Part shown: piece after piece, positions 1-5,870 of the stretch
How positions within the stretch are numbered: position 1 is the stretch's first letter
Layout of the letters: each line of letters opens with the position of its first letter
Notes under the pieces: generated by a model
The model's database searches: none
Seen by the model: the letters and a program-made list of their open reading frames with translations, nothing else
Told to the model about the DNA's origin: nothing
Assembly: GCA_028684735.1 (NCBI GenBank)
Contig: JAQUFI010000031.1
Span: 1 to 14,126 of the forward strand
Reading direction: 5' to 3'
DNA from: Bacilli bacterium
GTDB taxonomy: Bacteria; Bacillota_I; Bacilli_A; RF39; UBA660
DNA length: 14,126 nucleotides
Made by a program: the position numbers and the translations under genes

Positions 1-143
1 ATATAATTAAAGATAGTAATGTTTTAAGAAAAAAATGGATAAGCTATGCCAAAAAAAACAGTTATGCTAAAGATTTAGATTTTGATGAAACAATAAAATG
101 TTTGGAAGATTTTATAAAAGTAATAACACCGACATTTACATAG
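1..143 (+). CDS. 3' end of probable AbiEii/AbiGii-type nucleotidyltransferase toxin (partial)
   Basis: An open frame runs from the window edge (first full codon at base 3) for 46 codons to a TAG at 141-143. The peptide, which includes KKWISYAKKNSYAKDLDF and then an acidic and hydrophobic helix, resembles the C-terminal tail of AbiEii/AbiGii nucleotidyltransferase toxins, where a K-x-W-x-x-Y-x-K-K-x-x-Y-A-K-x-x-x-F block is common. In that family (type IV toxin-antitoxin, phage abortive infection) the catalytic nucleotidyltransferase core lies upstream of this tail, so the decisive residues are outside the window. Family assignment is from recall of the tail pattern only. The gene's presence beside Fic and CRISPR-Cas genes would fit a defence cluster. 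The 5' end is missing. Confidence 0.45.
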   Translation, partial: IIKDSNVLRKKWISYAKKNSYAKDLDFDETIKCLEDFIKVITPTFT

Positions 144-278
144 GAGACAAACTATGATAAGACAATCTTTTTTGTATTTGTCAAAAAGATTTCAAATTTA
201 AAACTTGATAAAAATATTTTATTAGTAATTGAAATAGCTATAAGAACCACTTTAGAAATCATTGAATCACATTACTAA
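144..278 (+). pseudogene. Possible decayed gene fragment after the AbiEii-like stop
   Basis: The frame of the upstream gene stays open after its TAG for another 44 codons, to a TAA at 276-278. It encodes a lysine-rich stretch followed by LLVIEIAIRTTLEIIESHY, which reads like a real amphipathic helix. There is no ATG in this frame. The only nearby ATG (154) is in another frame and gives 15 residues. It may be the relic of a small gene or of a longer form of the upstream gene, or simply chance openness in AT-rich DNA. I do not recognise a family. Confidence 0.2.
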
Positions 279-286
279 TAGAAATT

Positions 287-311
287 AGACTATCTAACAG
301 TCTTTTTTTTT
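287..311 (+). terminator. Rho-independent terminator
   Basis: A 5-bp stem AGACT/AGTCT (287-291 and 299-303) with a 7-nt loop is followed directly by eight or more Ts (304-311). The stem is short but the U-tract is strong. It would end transcription of the AbiEii-like gene before the HAD/GtrA gene. Confidence 0.55.
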
Positions 312-340
312 GATAAGATATAAACAAGGAATTGATGTAC

Positions 341-1336
341 ATGAAACTATATTTATATGATTGGGATGGAACTATTTATGATGGAGATTCTTCTGCTGAT
401 TTTTTTATGTTTTGTTTAAAGAAAGATAAGAAGTTAATATTTCATTTATTTAAATGTATTATGCCTTTTATTAAATATAAATCTAAATATATTAATATTA
501 CAGAGTTTAAAGAAGAAGTGTTTTCATTTTTAAAGACTATTGATAATGTTGATGATTATGTTAAAGAGTTTTGGGATATAAATGAATATAAAATAAAAGA
601 GTTTTATTTAAATAAAGACCATTCAAAAGATATCATAATATCTGCTTCGCCTGAATTTCTACTAGAGCCCATTTGTAAAGAATTAAAAGTTAAAGATATG
701 ATAGCTTCTGATGTTGATAAGAAAACAGGTAAGTTTAATAAACCTAATTGCCGTGGTGAAGAGAAGATAGTTAGGTTTAGAGAGAAATATCCTAAGGCTG
801 AGATACTTGAAATGTACAGTGATTCAATGCATGATAAACCACTATTAGATCTTGCTAAGAAAAGTTATATGGTAAAAGGTAATAAAATATATGATTATGA
901 AACATATAAGCCAAATATCTTAAAAAGATTTTGGAACAGGGGTTGGAGTATATATCATAAGAATGAAGAAATCTGGAACTATTTAATAGTAGGGGGACTT
1001 ACCACTGTTGTAAGTATTGGATCTTACAGTATCTTTATAAAGACATGTAGTTTAAATTATATTTTATCAAATATATTATCATGGATACTTGCTCTTATCT
1101 TTGCCTATTTTACTAACCGCTGGTTTGTATTTAGAAGTAATAATAAAGATATGGTAAATGAGTTTATTAAATTTAGTGGTTCAAGAGTTATAACTTTGGT
1201 TGTAGAAACTGTGACTTTGATGGTTCTAATTGATTTAATTATGTTTGATGAACTATGGTCTAAAGTAATAGGCCAAATAATAGTTGTGGTTTTAAATTAT
1301 ATTATTAGTAAGTTATTAGTATTTAAAGAAAAGTAG
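341..1336 (+). CDS. HAD-family phosphatase fused to GtrA-like membrane domain
   Basis: A 331-residue two-domain protein. Residues 1 to about 190 are a HAD-superfamily phosphatase of the IB type: motif I DWDGT at 7-11 (nucleophile D7, acid/base D9), motif II serine in ISASPEF near S101, and motif IV in SDSMHDKP (about 160-167). Residues from about 212 to the end are a GtrA-like domain with four predicted membrane helices, starting WNYLIVGGLTT and including the family-like AYFTNRWFVF segment. GtrA proteins are small membrane proteins linked to polyprenyl-linked sugar transfer and cell-surface polysaccharides. The HAD half probably dephosphorylates a small or lipid-linked metabolite on the cytoplasmic face, but the substrate cannot be read. 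The start at 341 is chosen because AAGGA at 326-330 sits 10 bases upstream. ATG 335 (spacing 4) and TTG 332 are too close. The function in this setting is unknown; it looks like an envelope gene rather than a defence gene. Confidence 0.85.
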   Translation: MKLYLYDWDGTIYDGDSSADFFMFCLKKDKKLIFHLFKCIMPFIKYKSKYINITEFKEEVFSFLKTIDNVDDYVKEFWDINEYKIKEFYLNKDHSKDIIISASPEFLLEPICKELKVKDMIASDVDKKTGKFNKPNCRGEEKIVRFREKYPKAEILEMYSDSMHDKPLLDLAKKSYMVKGNKIYDYETYKPNILKRFWNRGWSIYHKNEEIWNYLIVGGLTTVVSIGSYSIFIKTCSLNYILSNILSWILALIFAYFTNRWFVFRSNNKDMVNEFIKFSGSRVITLVVETVTLMVLIDLIMFDELWSKVIGQIIVVVLNYIISKLLVFKEK

Positions 1337-1370
1337 TAAATTATAGATGGAAGATTTTAAAAAAACAATT

Positions 1371-1379
1371 TGTTATAAT
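1371..1379 (+). promoter_or_regulatory. Extended -10 promoter for the Fic gene
   Basis: TGTTATAAT is a perfect TATAAT with an upstream TG (extended -10), placed 38 bases before the Fic start codon. No convincing -35 box is present at the usual distance, as is common for extended -10 promoters. This suggests the Fic gene can be transcribed independently of the HAD/GtrA gene. Confidence 0.55.
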
Positions 1380-1416
1380 AGATTTATTATAAAACTTATG
1401 AAAGAGGTTATTAAAT

Positions 1417-2229
1417 ATGGATGATAATATTGAATATGAAAAAGTAGAAGAGACAAATGATGCTTATAAAAAACAATTATATTGGAATATGGCTATAGGT
1501 TTGCAACAAGTAGATAATCTTACACCATCGGTATATTTGAAACAATTAGCAAATGAAAATGTCCAAGGGAAAATAAGCAATAAGGAAGTAGAAGATTTAC
1601 TACATAAATATTATGAAACAAAGGATTTGAAAGATCAAAAAGTTTCTAATCAGCAAGAATGTGATTTAGTATCTACTCGCATTGTAGAATTACTTAATGA
1701 TAATAGTTTTACCTTAAATCCAATTACAATTAAAGAAACTCATAAATATTTATTTAAAGGTATTTATGATTTTGCTGGTAAATACCGAGAGTATAATATT
1801 ACTAAAGATGAACCTATACTAAATAATAAGACAGTTAATTATGCACCTTTTCATTTAATTGAAAGTTCTTTAGAACACGATTTTAATAAAGAAAAAATCT
1901 TTGTTTATAAAGATTTGACAATGAAAGAAAAAATATCCCATATTGCAGAATTTACTTCTTCTATATGGCAAGTCCACCCATTTGGTGAAGGCAATACTAG
2001 AACTACTGCAGTAGTAATTGAAAAATATTTAAGAAATTTAGGTTTTAATGTTAATAATGATTTATTTAAAGAGAATTCACTTTATTTTAGAAATGCTTTA
2101 GTAAGAAGTAATTTTACTGATATAGCAAGTAATGTTTACCCAACTAATGAATATTTACTTAAGTTTTATGAAAATCTACTTGATAATGGTAAACATGTTT
2201 TAAACAATGAAGAAATGTTTATTGATTAG
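1417..2229 (+). CDS. Fic-family protein (probable AMPylating toxin) with antitoxin-like N-terminus
   Basis: A 270-residue protein with the Fic signature HPFGEGNTR at residues 187-195. This matches HPFx(D/E)GN(G/T)R: the catalytic histidine is H187, the acidic metal ligand E191 and the phosphate-binding loop ends at R195. Upstream, KYREYNITKDEPIL and the following beta-hairpin (flap) region fit the Fic fold. Fic enzymes usually transfer AMP from ATP to a protein hydroxyl. The first 75 residues (IGLQQVDNLTPSVYLKQLA, then a helix with GKISNKEVEDLL) resemble the small VbhA-type antitoxin helices often fused in front of this subfamily. I do not see a clean inhibitory (S/T)xxxE(G/N) motif; the closest, SNQQEC, has C in the last place. 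The start is supported by AAAGAGG at 1401-1407, nine bases upstream. The gene is single, with its own promoter and terminator. Fic enzymatic identity is confident; the target and a toxin role are inference. Confidence 0.9.
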   Translation: MDDNIEYEKVEETNDAYKKQLYWNMAIGLQQVDNLTPSVYLKQLANENVQGKISNKEVEDLLHKYYETKDLKDQKVSNQQECDLVSTRIVELLNDNSFTLNPITIKETHKYLFKGIYDFAGKYREYNITKDEPILNNKTVNYAPFHLIESSLEHDFNKEKIFVYKDLTMKEKISHIAEFTSSIWQVHPFGEGNTRTTAVVIEKYLRNLGFNVNNDLFKENSLYFRNALVRSNFTDIASNVYPTNEYLLKFYENLLDNGKHVLNNEEMFID

Positions 2230-2287
2230 TTAGAAATAAAGCCGGCCTAAATAACCATACACTTAATCAACATCATAATATCCTCTT

Positions 2288-2322
2288 AAAAAAGAAGTTA
2301 ATATATATTTGCTTCTTTTTTT
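2288..2322 (+). terminator. Rho-independent terminator after Fic
   Basis: A 10-bp perfect stem, AAAAAAGAAG (2288-2297) and CTTCTTTTTT (2312-2321), has a 14-nt loop and ends in a T-run. The A-run on the other arm means it could also work on the opposite strand. It isolates the Fic gene from the CRISPR-Cas region. Confidence 0.7.
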
Positions 2323-2550
2323 GATAATTAAAAGTAGTACTTACTTTTTTAGATTTAGACTATAAAAAGTAATAATATTTAAAAAAAATAATATATTATA
2401 TTAATCATATAAATATATAAATAATTTAATTATATTGAAATTATTTATTGAATGGAGGCAATATATTATAAATTTAATAATTAAGAAAAAATTTAAAACA
2501 ATAAAATATAAAATAAAAAGTAATATAAATAAACATAATTCTATTCTTAT
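2323..2550. other. AT-rich intergenic stretch with an orphan GGAGG site
   Basis: Nearly all A and T, with no credible protein gene. A strong Shine-Dalgarno-like TGGAGG (2453-2458) stands out. The ATG overlapping it (2452) opens only 10 codons. A 32-codon frame with a non-standard ATT start (2465-2563, about seven bases after GGAGG) is made mostly of Lys, Ile and Asn codons, contains seven ATA codons, ends ATA-ATA-AGA-TAA and stops four bases before the solitary CRISPR-like repeat. This may be a relic, a very small ORF, or chance. Confidence 0.3.
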
Positions 2551-2556
2551 TATAAT
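2551..2556 (+). promoter_or_regulatory. Candidate -10 box for the solitary-repeat RNA
   Basis: A consensus TATAAT lies 11 bases before the solitary repeat, so transcription would start at about 2563, immediately ahead of it. No good -35 is visible (AATAAA at the 17-bp position). In DNA this AT-rich, TATAAT occurs by chance, so the placement is the main argument. Confidence 0.3.
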
Positions 2557-2566
2557 AAGATAATGT

Positions 2567-2598
2567 GTCATACTAATAAATAGTGTGTGGATTGAAAT
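2567..2598 (+). repeat. Solitary diverged CRISPR repeat upstream of cas3
   Basis: The segment is 32 bases, the same length as the array repeat, and matches it at 23 positions. Bases 21-32 (GTGGATTGAAAT) are identical, which covers the whole 11-nt 5' crRNA handle. The mismatches are at repeat positions 4, 5, 9-12, 14, 15 and 20. The stem is kept: CATACTA pairs with TAGTGTG around a 5-nt loop, just as CGCACTC pairs with GAGTGCG in the array. Pairs 4-20 (G-C to A-U) and 9-15 (C-G to A-U) changed on both sides, and 5-19 became U-G. It should therefore still be a substrate for Cas5c. It has no partner repeat nearby. Confidence 0.85.
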
Positions 2599-2620
2599 AA
2601 TATCATTAAGTTATTTATTT

Positions 2621-2644
2621 TGAGAGTGCTAATAAGCACTCTCA
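2621..2644 (+). repeat. Strong hairpin between solitary repeat and cas promoter
   Basis: A perfect 10-bp inverted repeat, TGAGAGTGCT and AGCACTCTCA, with a 4-nt loop AATA. The T6 run starts 11 bases after the stem, too far for a textbook terminator, but the hairpin may define the 3' end of the small RNA or serve as a protein-binding dyad. Its arms contain GAGTGC and GCACTC, the core hexamers of the CRISPR-repeat stem, in the opposite order. Confidence 0.6.
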
Positions 2645-2670
2645 TTCTAATGGCTTTTTTCGACATATTT

Positions 2671-2679
2671 TGATATACT
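2671..2679 (+). promoter_or_regulatory. Extended -10 promoter of the cas operon
   Basis: TGATATACT is a TG-extended -10 (TATACT at 2674-2679), 34 bases before the cas3 ATG. The predicted transcript start is about 2686 and the leader is under 30 bases. The -35 position (TGGCTT at 2651-2656) is poor. The position just after the solitary repeat and hairpin makes it a plausible target of regulation from there. Confidence 0.5.
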
Positions 2680-2713
2680 ACAATTAGTAGTAAACATTTT
2701 TTTGAGGTATAAA

Positions 2714-5113
2714 ATGAAAATAGCTAGATTTAGAAACGGTGGAGAAAATCAATCTGTTCAGCAACATTTATTAAAAGTTGCTATGATAAGTGAAGAAAAT
2801 GGTGCGAAAGCCAATTTGAAAAAAGTATCATATCTTGCTGGAATTTTGCATGATATGGGGAAATTAACTAAAGGTTTTCAAGATTATATAGCTTTACAAA
2901 AAAACGCCACAGAAAATGAAAATAACTCTAAAGTAGATCACGCTGTTTATGGAGCAAAATATATATTTTCTAAAGCACAGAATATTGGATATGAAAAACT
3001 AACTGCAGAAATAATTTCATTAGTAATCTGTTATCATCATGGTGGTCTTCCTGATTATGTTGATTCAAATAATAATTTATCTTTATTAAAACGAATGGAT
3101 AAAATAGATCGAAAAGATTGTGATAAAGTGTTTGCTGAGTTTGAATCAATGTTTCCTAATATTAATTTCGATATCGTTTTTCAAGAAGCGGTTGAAGAAA
3201 TAAAAAAATTTATTAATCTTAATAAGATCCGTGAAAGTGATAGTGAAAGTAAAATTTTTTCATATCATATGCTTATTAAAACCTTATATAGTATTTTAAT
3301 TGATTCGGATTGGTATGATAGTTTTTTGTTTGAAACCAATCAAGAATACAAACATCAAGACACTTTAAATAATTATGTTGATGATTATATATTAAAACTT
3401 AGTGGGAAGCTTTCTGATTTTAAAAAGATTAAAGCTAAAAACCAATTACAACAATCTGTATTTAATGTTAGGAATCAAATTGCAAAGGATTGTTTAAATT
3501 TTGCGAGTAATCCAACTGGCATTTATACTTTAACAGTACCAACCGGAGGCGGGAAAACTTTATCCAGTTTAAATTTCGCACTAAATCATGCAAAAAACGA
3601 TAATAAAGATAGAATATTTTATGTTGCACCTTTTACAAGTATCATAGAACAAAATGCAGATGAAATTAGAAAAGTATTAAATTGTGAAGATAAACTTTTA
3701 GAATATCACTCAAATGTTTTTTCTGATGAATCTATTGAAAGTGAAAATGAAGATAAAAATTATGTAAAGATGTTAAGTTCAAGATGGGATTATCCGATAG
3801 TTTTCACTACAATGGTACAATTTTTAAATTCAATTTTTGCAAGTCCTTCTCAAGATATAAGAAAATTACAAAGCCTAATTAATTCTGTAATTATATTTGA
3901 TGAGGCCCAGTCTGTCCCTATTCACTGCATCTCTTTATTTAATGAAGCTGCCAACTTTTTAAGTGAGTTTTTAAATTGCACAATTTTGCTTTGTACAGCC
4001 ACACAACCAGCTTTAAATGCAACAGAAAGACCAATAAGGCTATTGACTAATCACGAAATTGTTCAAGATGTAAAAGGTGCATATGATAAACTTCAAAGAG
4101 TTGAAGTTGTAGACCAGACTATTAAAGGAGGATATTCTTATGATGAAGCAGTATTATTATTATTAAAAATAAAAGAAAAGCATCAAAGCGTTCTAATAGT
4201 TGTAAATACAGTTAAGACTGCTGAAGAAATTTTTAATTTAATTAAAAGTAAGAATACACATAATAAATTATTTTATTTAAGTTCAAATGTTTGCCCAATG
4301 CATAGATCAAATATTATTGAAGAACTTAAAGAGTCATTAAAAAATAACGAATCTGTTATTTGCGTTAGTACTCAAGTTATTGAGTGCGGAGTAGATATAA
4401 GTTTTAGCACTGTTATAAGATCAATTGCTGGACTTGATTCAATTGCGCAAGCATCCGGGAGATGTAATAGGCATGGTGAAAAAGAAGTTTCCAATACATA
4501 TATTATTAATTTTAATAATGAACTAGAAAATACGCAAAAAATATTAAATATTAATTTAGGTAAAAAACAAACTATTAATATTTTAGAGTTATACAAAGAA
4601 AATCCTGAGAAATACTCCAACAGTTTATTGTCCACAGAAATAATAAAGGAATATTTCTTTAGAATGATTAATGAAAAGAACATATCTAAAGAATTTAATT
4701 ATATTTTAAAAAAAGAAGATACTACAATATTTACATTATTATCATCAATTAAAAGATCATTAAAAAACAAAAGTATAAATTATCCTTTAATATTTGGTTA
4801 TCAATTTAAAACAGCTAGAAAAAATTTTCAAGTAATTAATAACCAGACAAAATCAATAATTGTTCCTTATAAAGAAGGTAAAGAAATAATTAGTGATTTA
4901 ACATCTAACTTGCATATTAGTAAAAAATATGAAATATTAAAAACAGCACAAAGCTATCTAGTTAATATATTTGATAATAAATTTATTAACTTAAATAAAG
5001 AGGAGGCATTTTTGCCTTGTGAAATGGAAGGAGTATATTTATTAAAAGAAGGATTTTATAATGAAGACACAGGTGTTGTCTTAAAAAAAAGTATGGAAAC
5101 ATATTTTAGATAG
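2714..5113 (+). CDS. cas3: Cas3 nuclease-helicase (type I-C)
   Basis: A 799-residue HD nuclease fused to an SF2 helicase, recruited by Cascade to nick, unwind and degrade target DNA. HD domain: H18, the HD pair at 46-47 (LHDMGK), DHAVYGAKY and CYHHGG supply metal ligands. Helicase: Walker A TVPTGGGKT (about 274-281), Walker B as DEAQ (about 396-399) rather than DEAH/DECH, CTATQPAL, and QASGRCNRHG (about 579-588) for motif VI. A C-terminal domain completes the usual I-C Cas3 length. ATG 2714 is chosen because GAGG (2704-2707) lies six bases upstream; the in-frame TTG at 2702 overlaps that site and cannot use it. First gene of the operon, followed by cas5c after 7 bases. Confidence 0.97.
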   Translation: MKIARFRNGGENQSVQQHLLKVAMISEENGAKANLKKVSYLAGILHDMGKLTKGFQDYIALQKNATENENNSKVDHAVYGAKYIFSKAQNIGYEKLTAEIISLVICYHHGGLPDYVDSNNNLSLLKRMDKIDRKDCDKVFAEFESMFPNINFDIVFQEAVEEIKKFINLNKIRESDSESKIFSYHMLIKTLYSILIDSDWYDSFLFETNQEYKHQDTLNNYVDDYILKLSGKLSDFKKIKAKNQLQQSVFNVRNQIAKDCLNFASNPTGIYTLTVPTGGGKTLSSLNFALNHAKNDNKDRIFYVAPFTSIIEQNADEIRKVLNCEDKLLEYHSNVFSDESIESENEDKNYVKMLSSRWDYPIVFTTMVQFLNSIFASPSQDIRKLQSLINSVIIFDEAQSVPIHCISLFNEAANFLSEFLNCTILLCTATQPALNATERPIRLLTNHEIVQDVKGAYDKLQRVEVVDQTIKGGYSYDEAVLLLLKIKEKHQSVLIVVNTVKTAEEIFNLIKSKNTHNKLFYLSSNVCPMHRSNIIEELKESLKNNESVICVSTQVIECGVDISFSTVIRSIAGLDSIAQASGRCNRHGEKEVSNTYIINFNNELENTQKILNINLGKKQTINILELYKENPEKYSNSLLSTEIIKEYFFRMINEKNISKEFNYILKKEDTTIFTLLSSIKRSLKNKSINYPLIFGYQFKTARKNFQVINNQTKSIIVPYKEGKEIISDLTSNLHISKKYEILKTAQSYLVNIFDNKFINLNKEEAFLPCEMEGVYLLKEGFYNEDTGVVLKKSMETYFR

Positions 5114-5120
5114 GAGAAAG

Positions 5121-5870
5121 ATGAGAAATAGTATAACTTTTAAAGTAACTGGAAAGTACGCGCTGTTTACTGATCCAATTACGAAAATCGGTGGTGAAAA
5201 ATCCACTTTAATGCTTCCGACATATCAGGCTTTAAAAGGCATTTGTGAATCAATTTATTGGAAACCATCAATAATTTGGTATGTTGATAAAGTGAAAGTT
5301 ATTAACAAAATTCAAACAGAATCAAAAGGTATTAGACCAATTAAGTATAATGGTGGAAATGATTTATCAAGGTATTTATATTTAACAGATGTATCTTATA
5401 TAGTTCAGGCTCATTTTGATTTTAATTATAATCGGCCAGAACTAGAAAAAGATCATAATGAAAACAAACATTATTATATTGCGAAGAGATCGCTTAATAA
5501 AGGTGGAAGAAGAGATGTTTTTTTAGGAACAAGAGAATGTCAAGCTTATGTTGAACCTATTAACTTTGATGATGAAAAAAGTTGTTATAATGACATGGAA
5601 GAAATGGAATTTGGGCTGCACTATCATTCAATAAGTTATCCTGATGAAAACGGGAAAAACAAGTTAATAACCAAGTTTTGGTATCCGAAAATGGTTAGAG
5701 GCGTAATTACATTTTGTCGACCAGACGATTGTCCAAAAGAAGTAGTTATTAGAGAAATGAAACAAAAGATGTTTGATGAAAAAAATCATGTTGGATTAAA
5801 TGAACTAGAAATTCTTGAAGGATATAATTTTGAGGAGGTAAATAATGAGCTGGATAAAAACTTTATCTGA
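5121..5870 (+). CDS. cas5c: Cas5c (Cas5d), crRNA-processing endonuclease of type I-C Cascade
   Basis: A 249-residue RAMP protein. Type I-C lacks Cas6; Cas5c cuts the repeat 3' of the hairpin, leaving an 11-nt handle, and remains bound to it. The three residues proposed as catalytic in the Bacillus halodurans enzyme (Tyr46, Lys116, His117) are present at exactly these numbers: Y46 in ESIYW, and K116-H117 in HNENKHYY. A glycine- and arginine-rich loop NKGGRRDVF (about 126-134) follows. AGGAG overlaps the cas3 stop and the start follows 7 bases later. The gene overlaps cas8c by 26 bases, indicating translational coupling. The array repeat's 7-bp stem and GGATTGAAAT tail are of the B. halodurans type, consistent with this enzyme. 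Confidence 0.96.
   Translation: MRNSITFKVTGKYALFTDPITKIGGEKSTLMLPTYQALKGICESIYWKPSIIWYVDKVKVINKIQTESKGIRPIKYNGGNDLSRYLYLTDVSYIVQAHFDFNYNRPELEKDHNENKHYYIAKRSLNKGGRRDVFLGTRECQAYVEPINFDDEKSCYNDMEEMEFGLHYHSISYPDENGKNKLITKFWYPKMVRGVITFCRPDDCPKEVVIREMKQKMFDEKNHVGLNELEILEGYNFEEVNNELDKNFI

Larger units (their letters stand above)
2563..2660 (+). ncRNA. Candidate crRNA-like regulatory RNA (CreR/CreA-like)
   Basis: Proposed transcript: start near 2563 after TATAAT, solitary repeat 2567-2598, a 22-nt guide-like tract 2599-2620 beginning AATATCATTAAG, a 10-bp hairpin 2621-2644, and a T6 run at 2655-2660. In other CRISPR systems, a degenerate repeat plus a short partial-match guide next to the cas genes makes a Cas-bound RNA that represses the cas promoter (CreR) or an adjacent toxin (CreA). 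The arrangement here is right and the operon promoter is only about 70 bases downstream. By eye I found no TTC-flanked match to the guide in the cas3 promoter, leader or flanking genes, so the regulatory role is inference. The alternative is the remnant of an older array. Confidence 0.4.

Noticed and set aside
332..340. Upstream starts (TTG 332, ATG 335) for the HAD/GtrA gene
   Set aside because: They lie one to four bases from the AAGGA site; ATG 341 has workable spacing and gives the normal HAD N-terminus.
2599..2632. Direct match of the solitary-repeat guide to the cas3 promoter
   Set aside because: I compared its first bases by eye with each TTC on both strands of 2540-2713 and found no match beyond three bases; a computed search with mismatches is still needed.
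2622..2643. CIRCE/HrcA heat-shock operator, because the hairpin contains GAGTGCTAA
   Set aside because: CIRCE has TTAGCACTC first and GAGTGCTAA second with nine bases between; here the halves are in the reverse order with a 4-base loop, and no second half lies at the correct distance.
2621..2660. Standard Rho-independent terminator before cas3
   Set aside because: The T-run starts 11 bases after the stem, so it does not fit the usual form; a weaker or alternative termination role is left open in the small-RNA entry.
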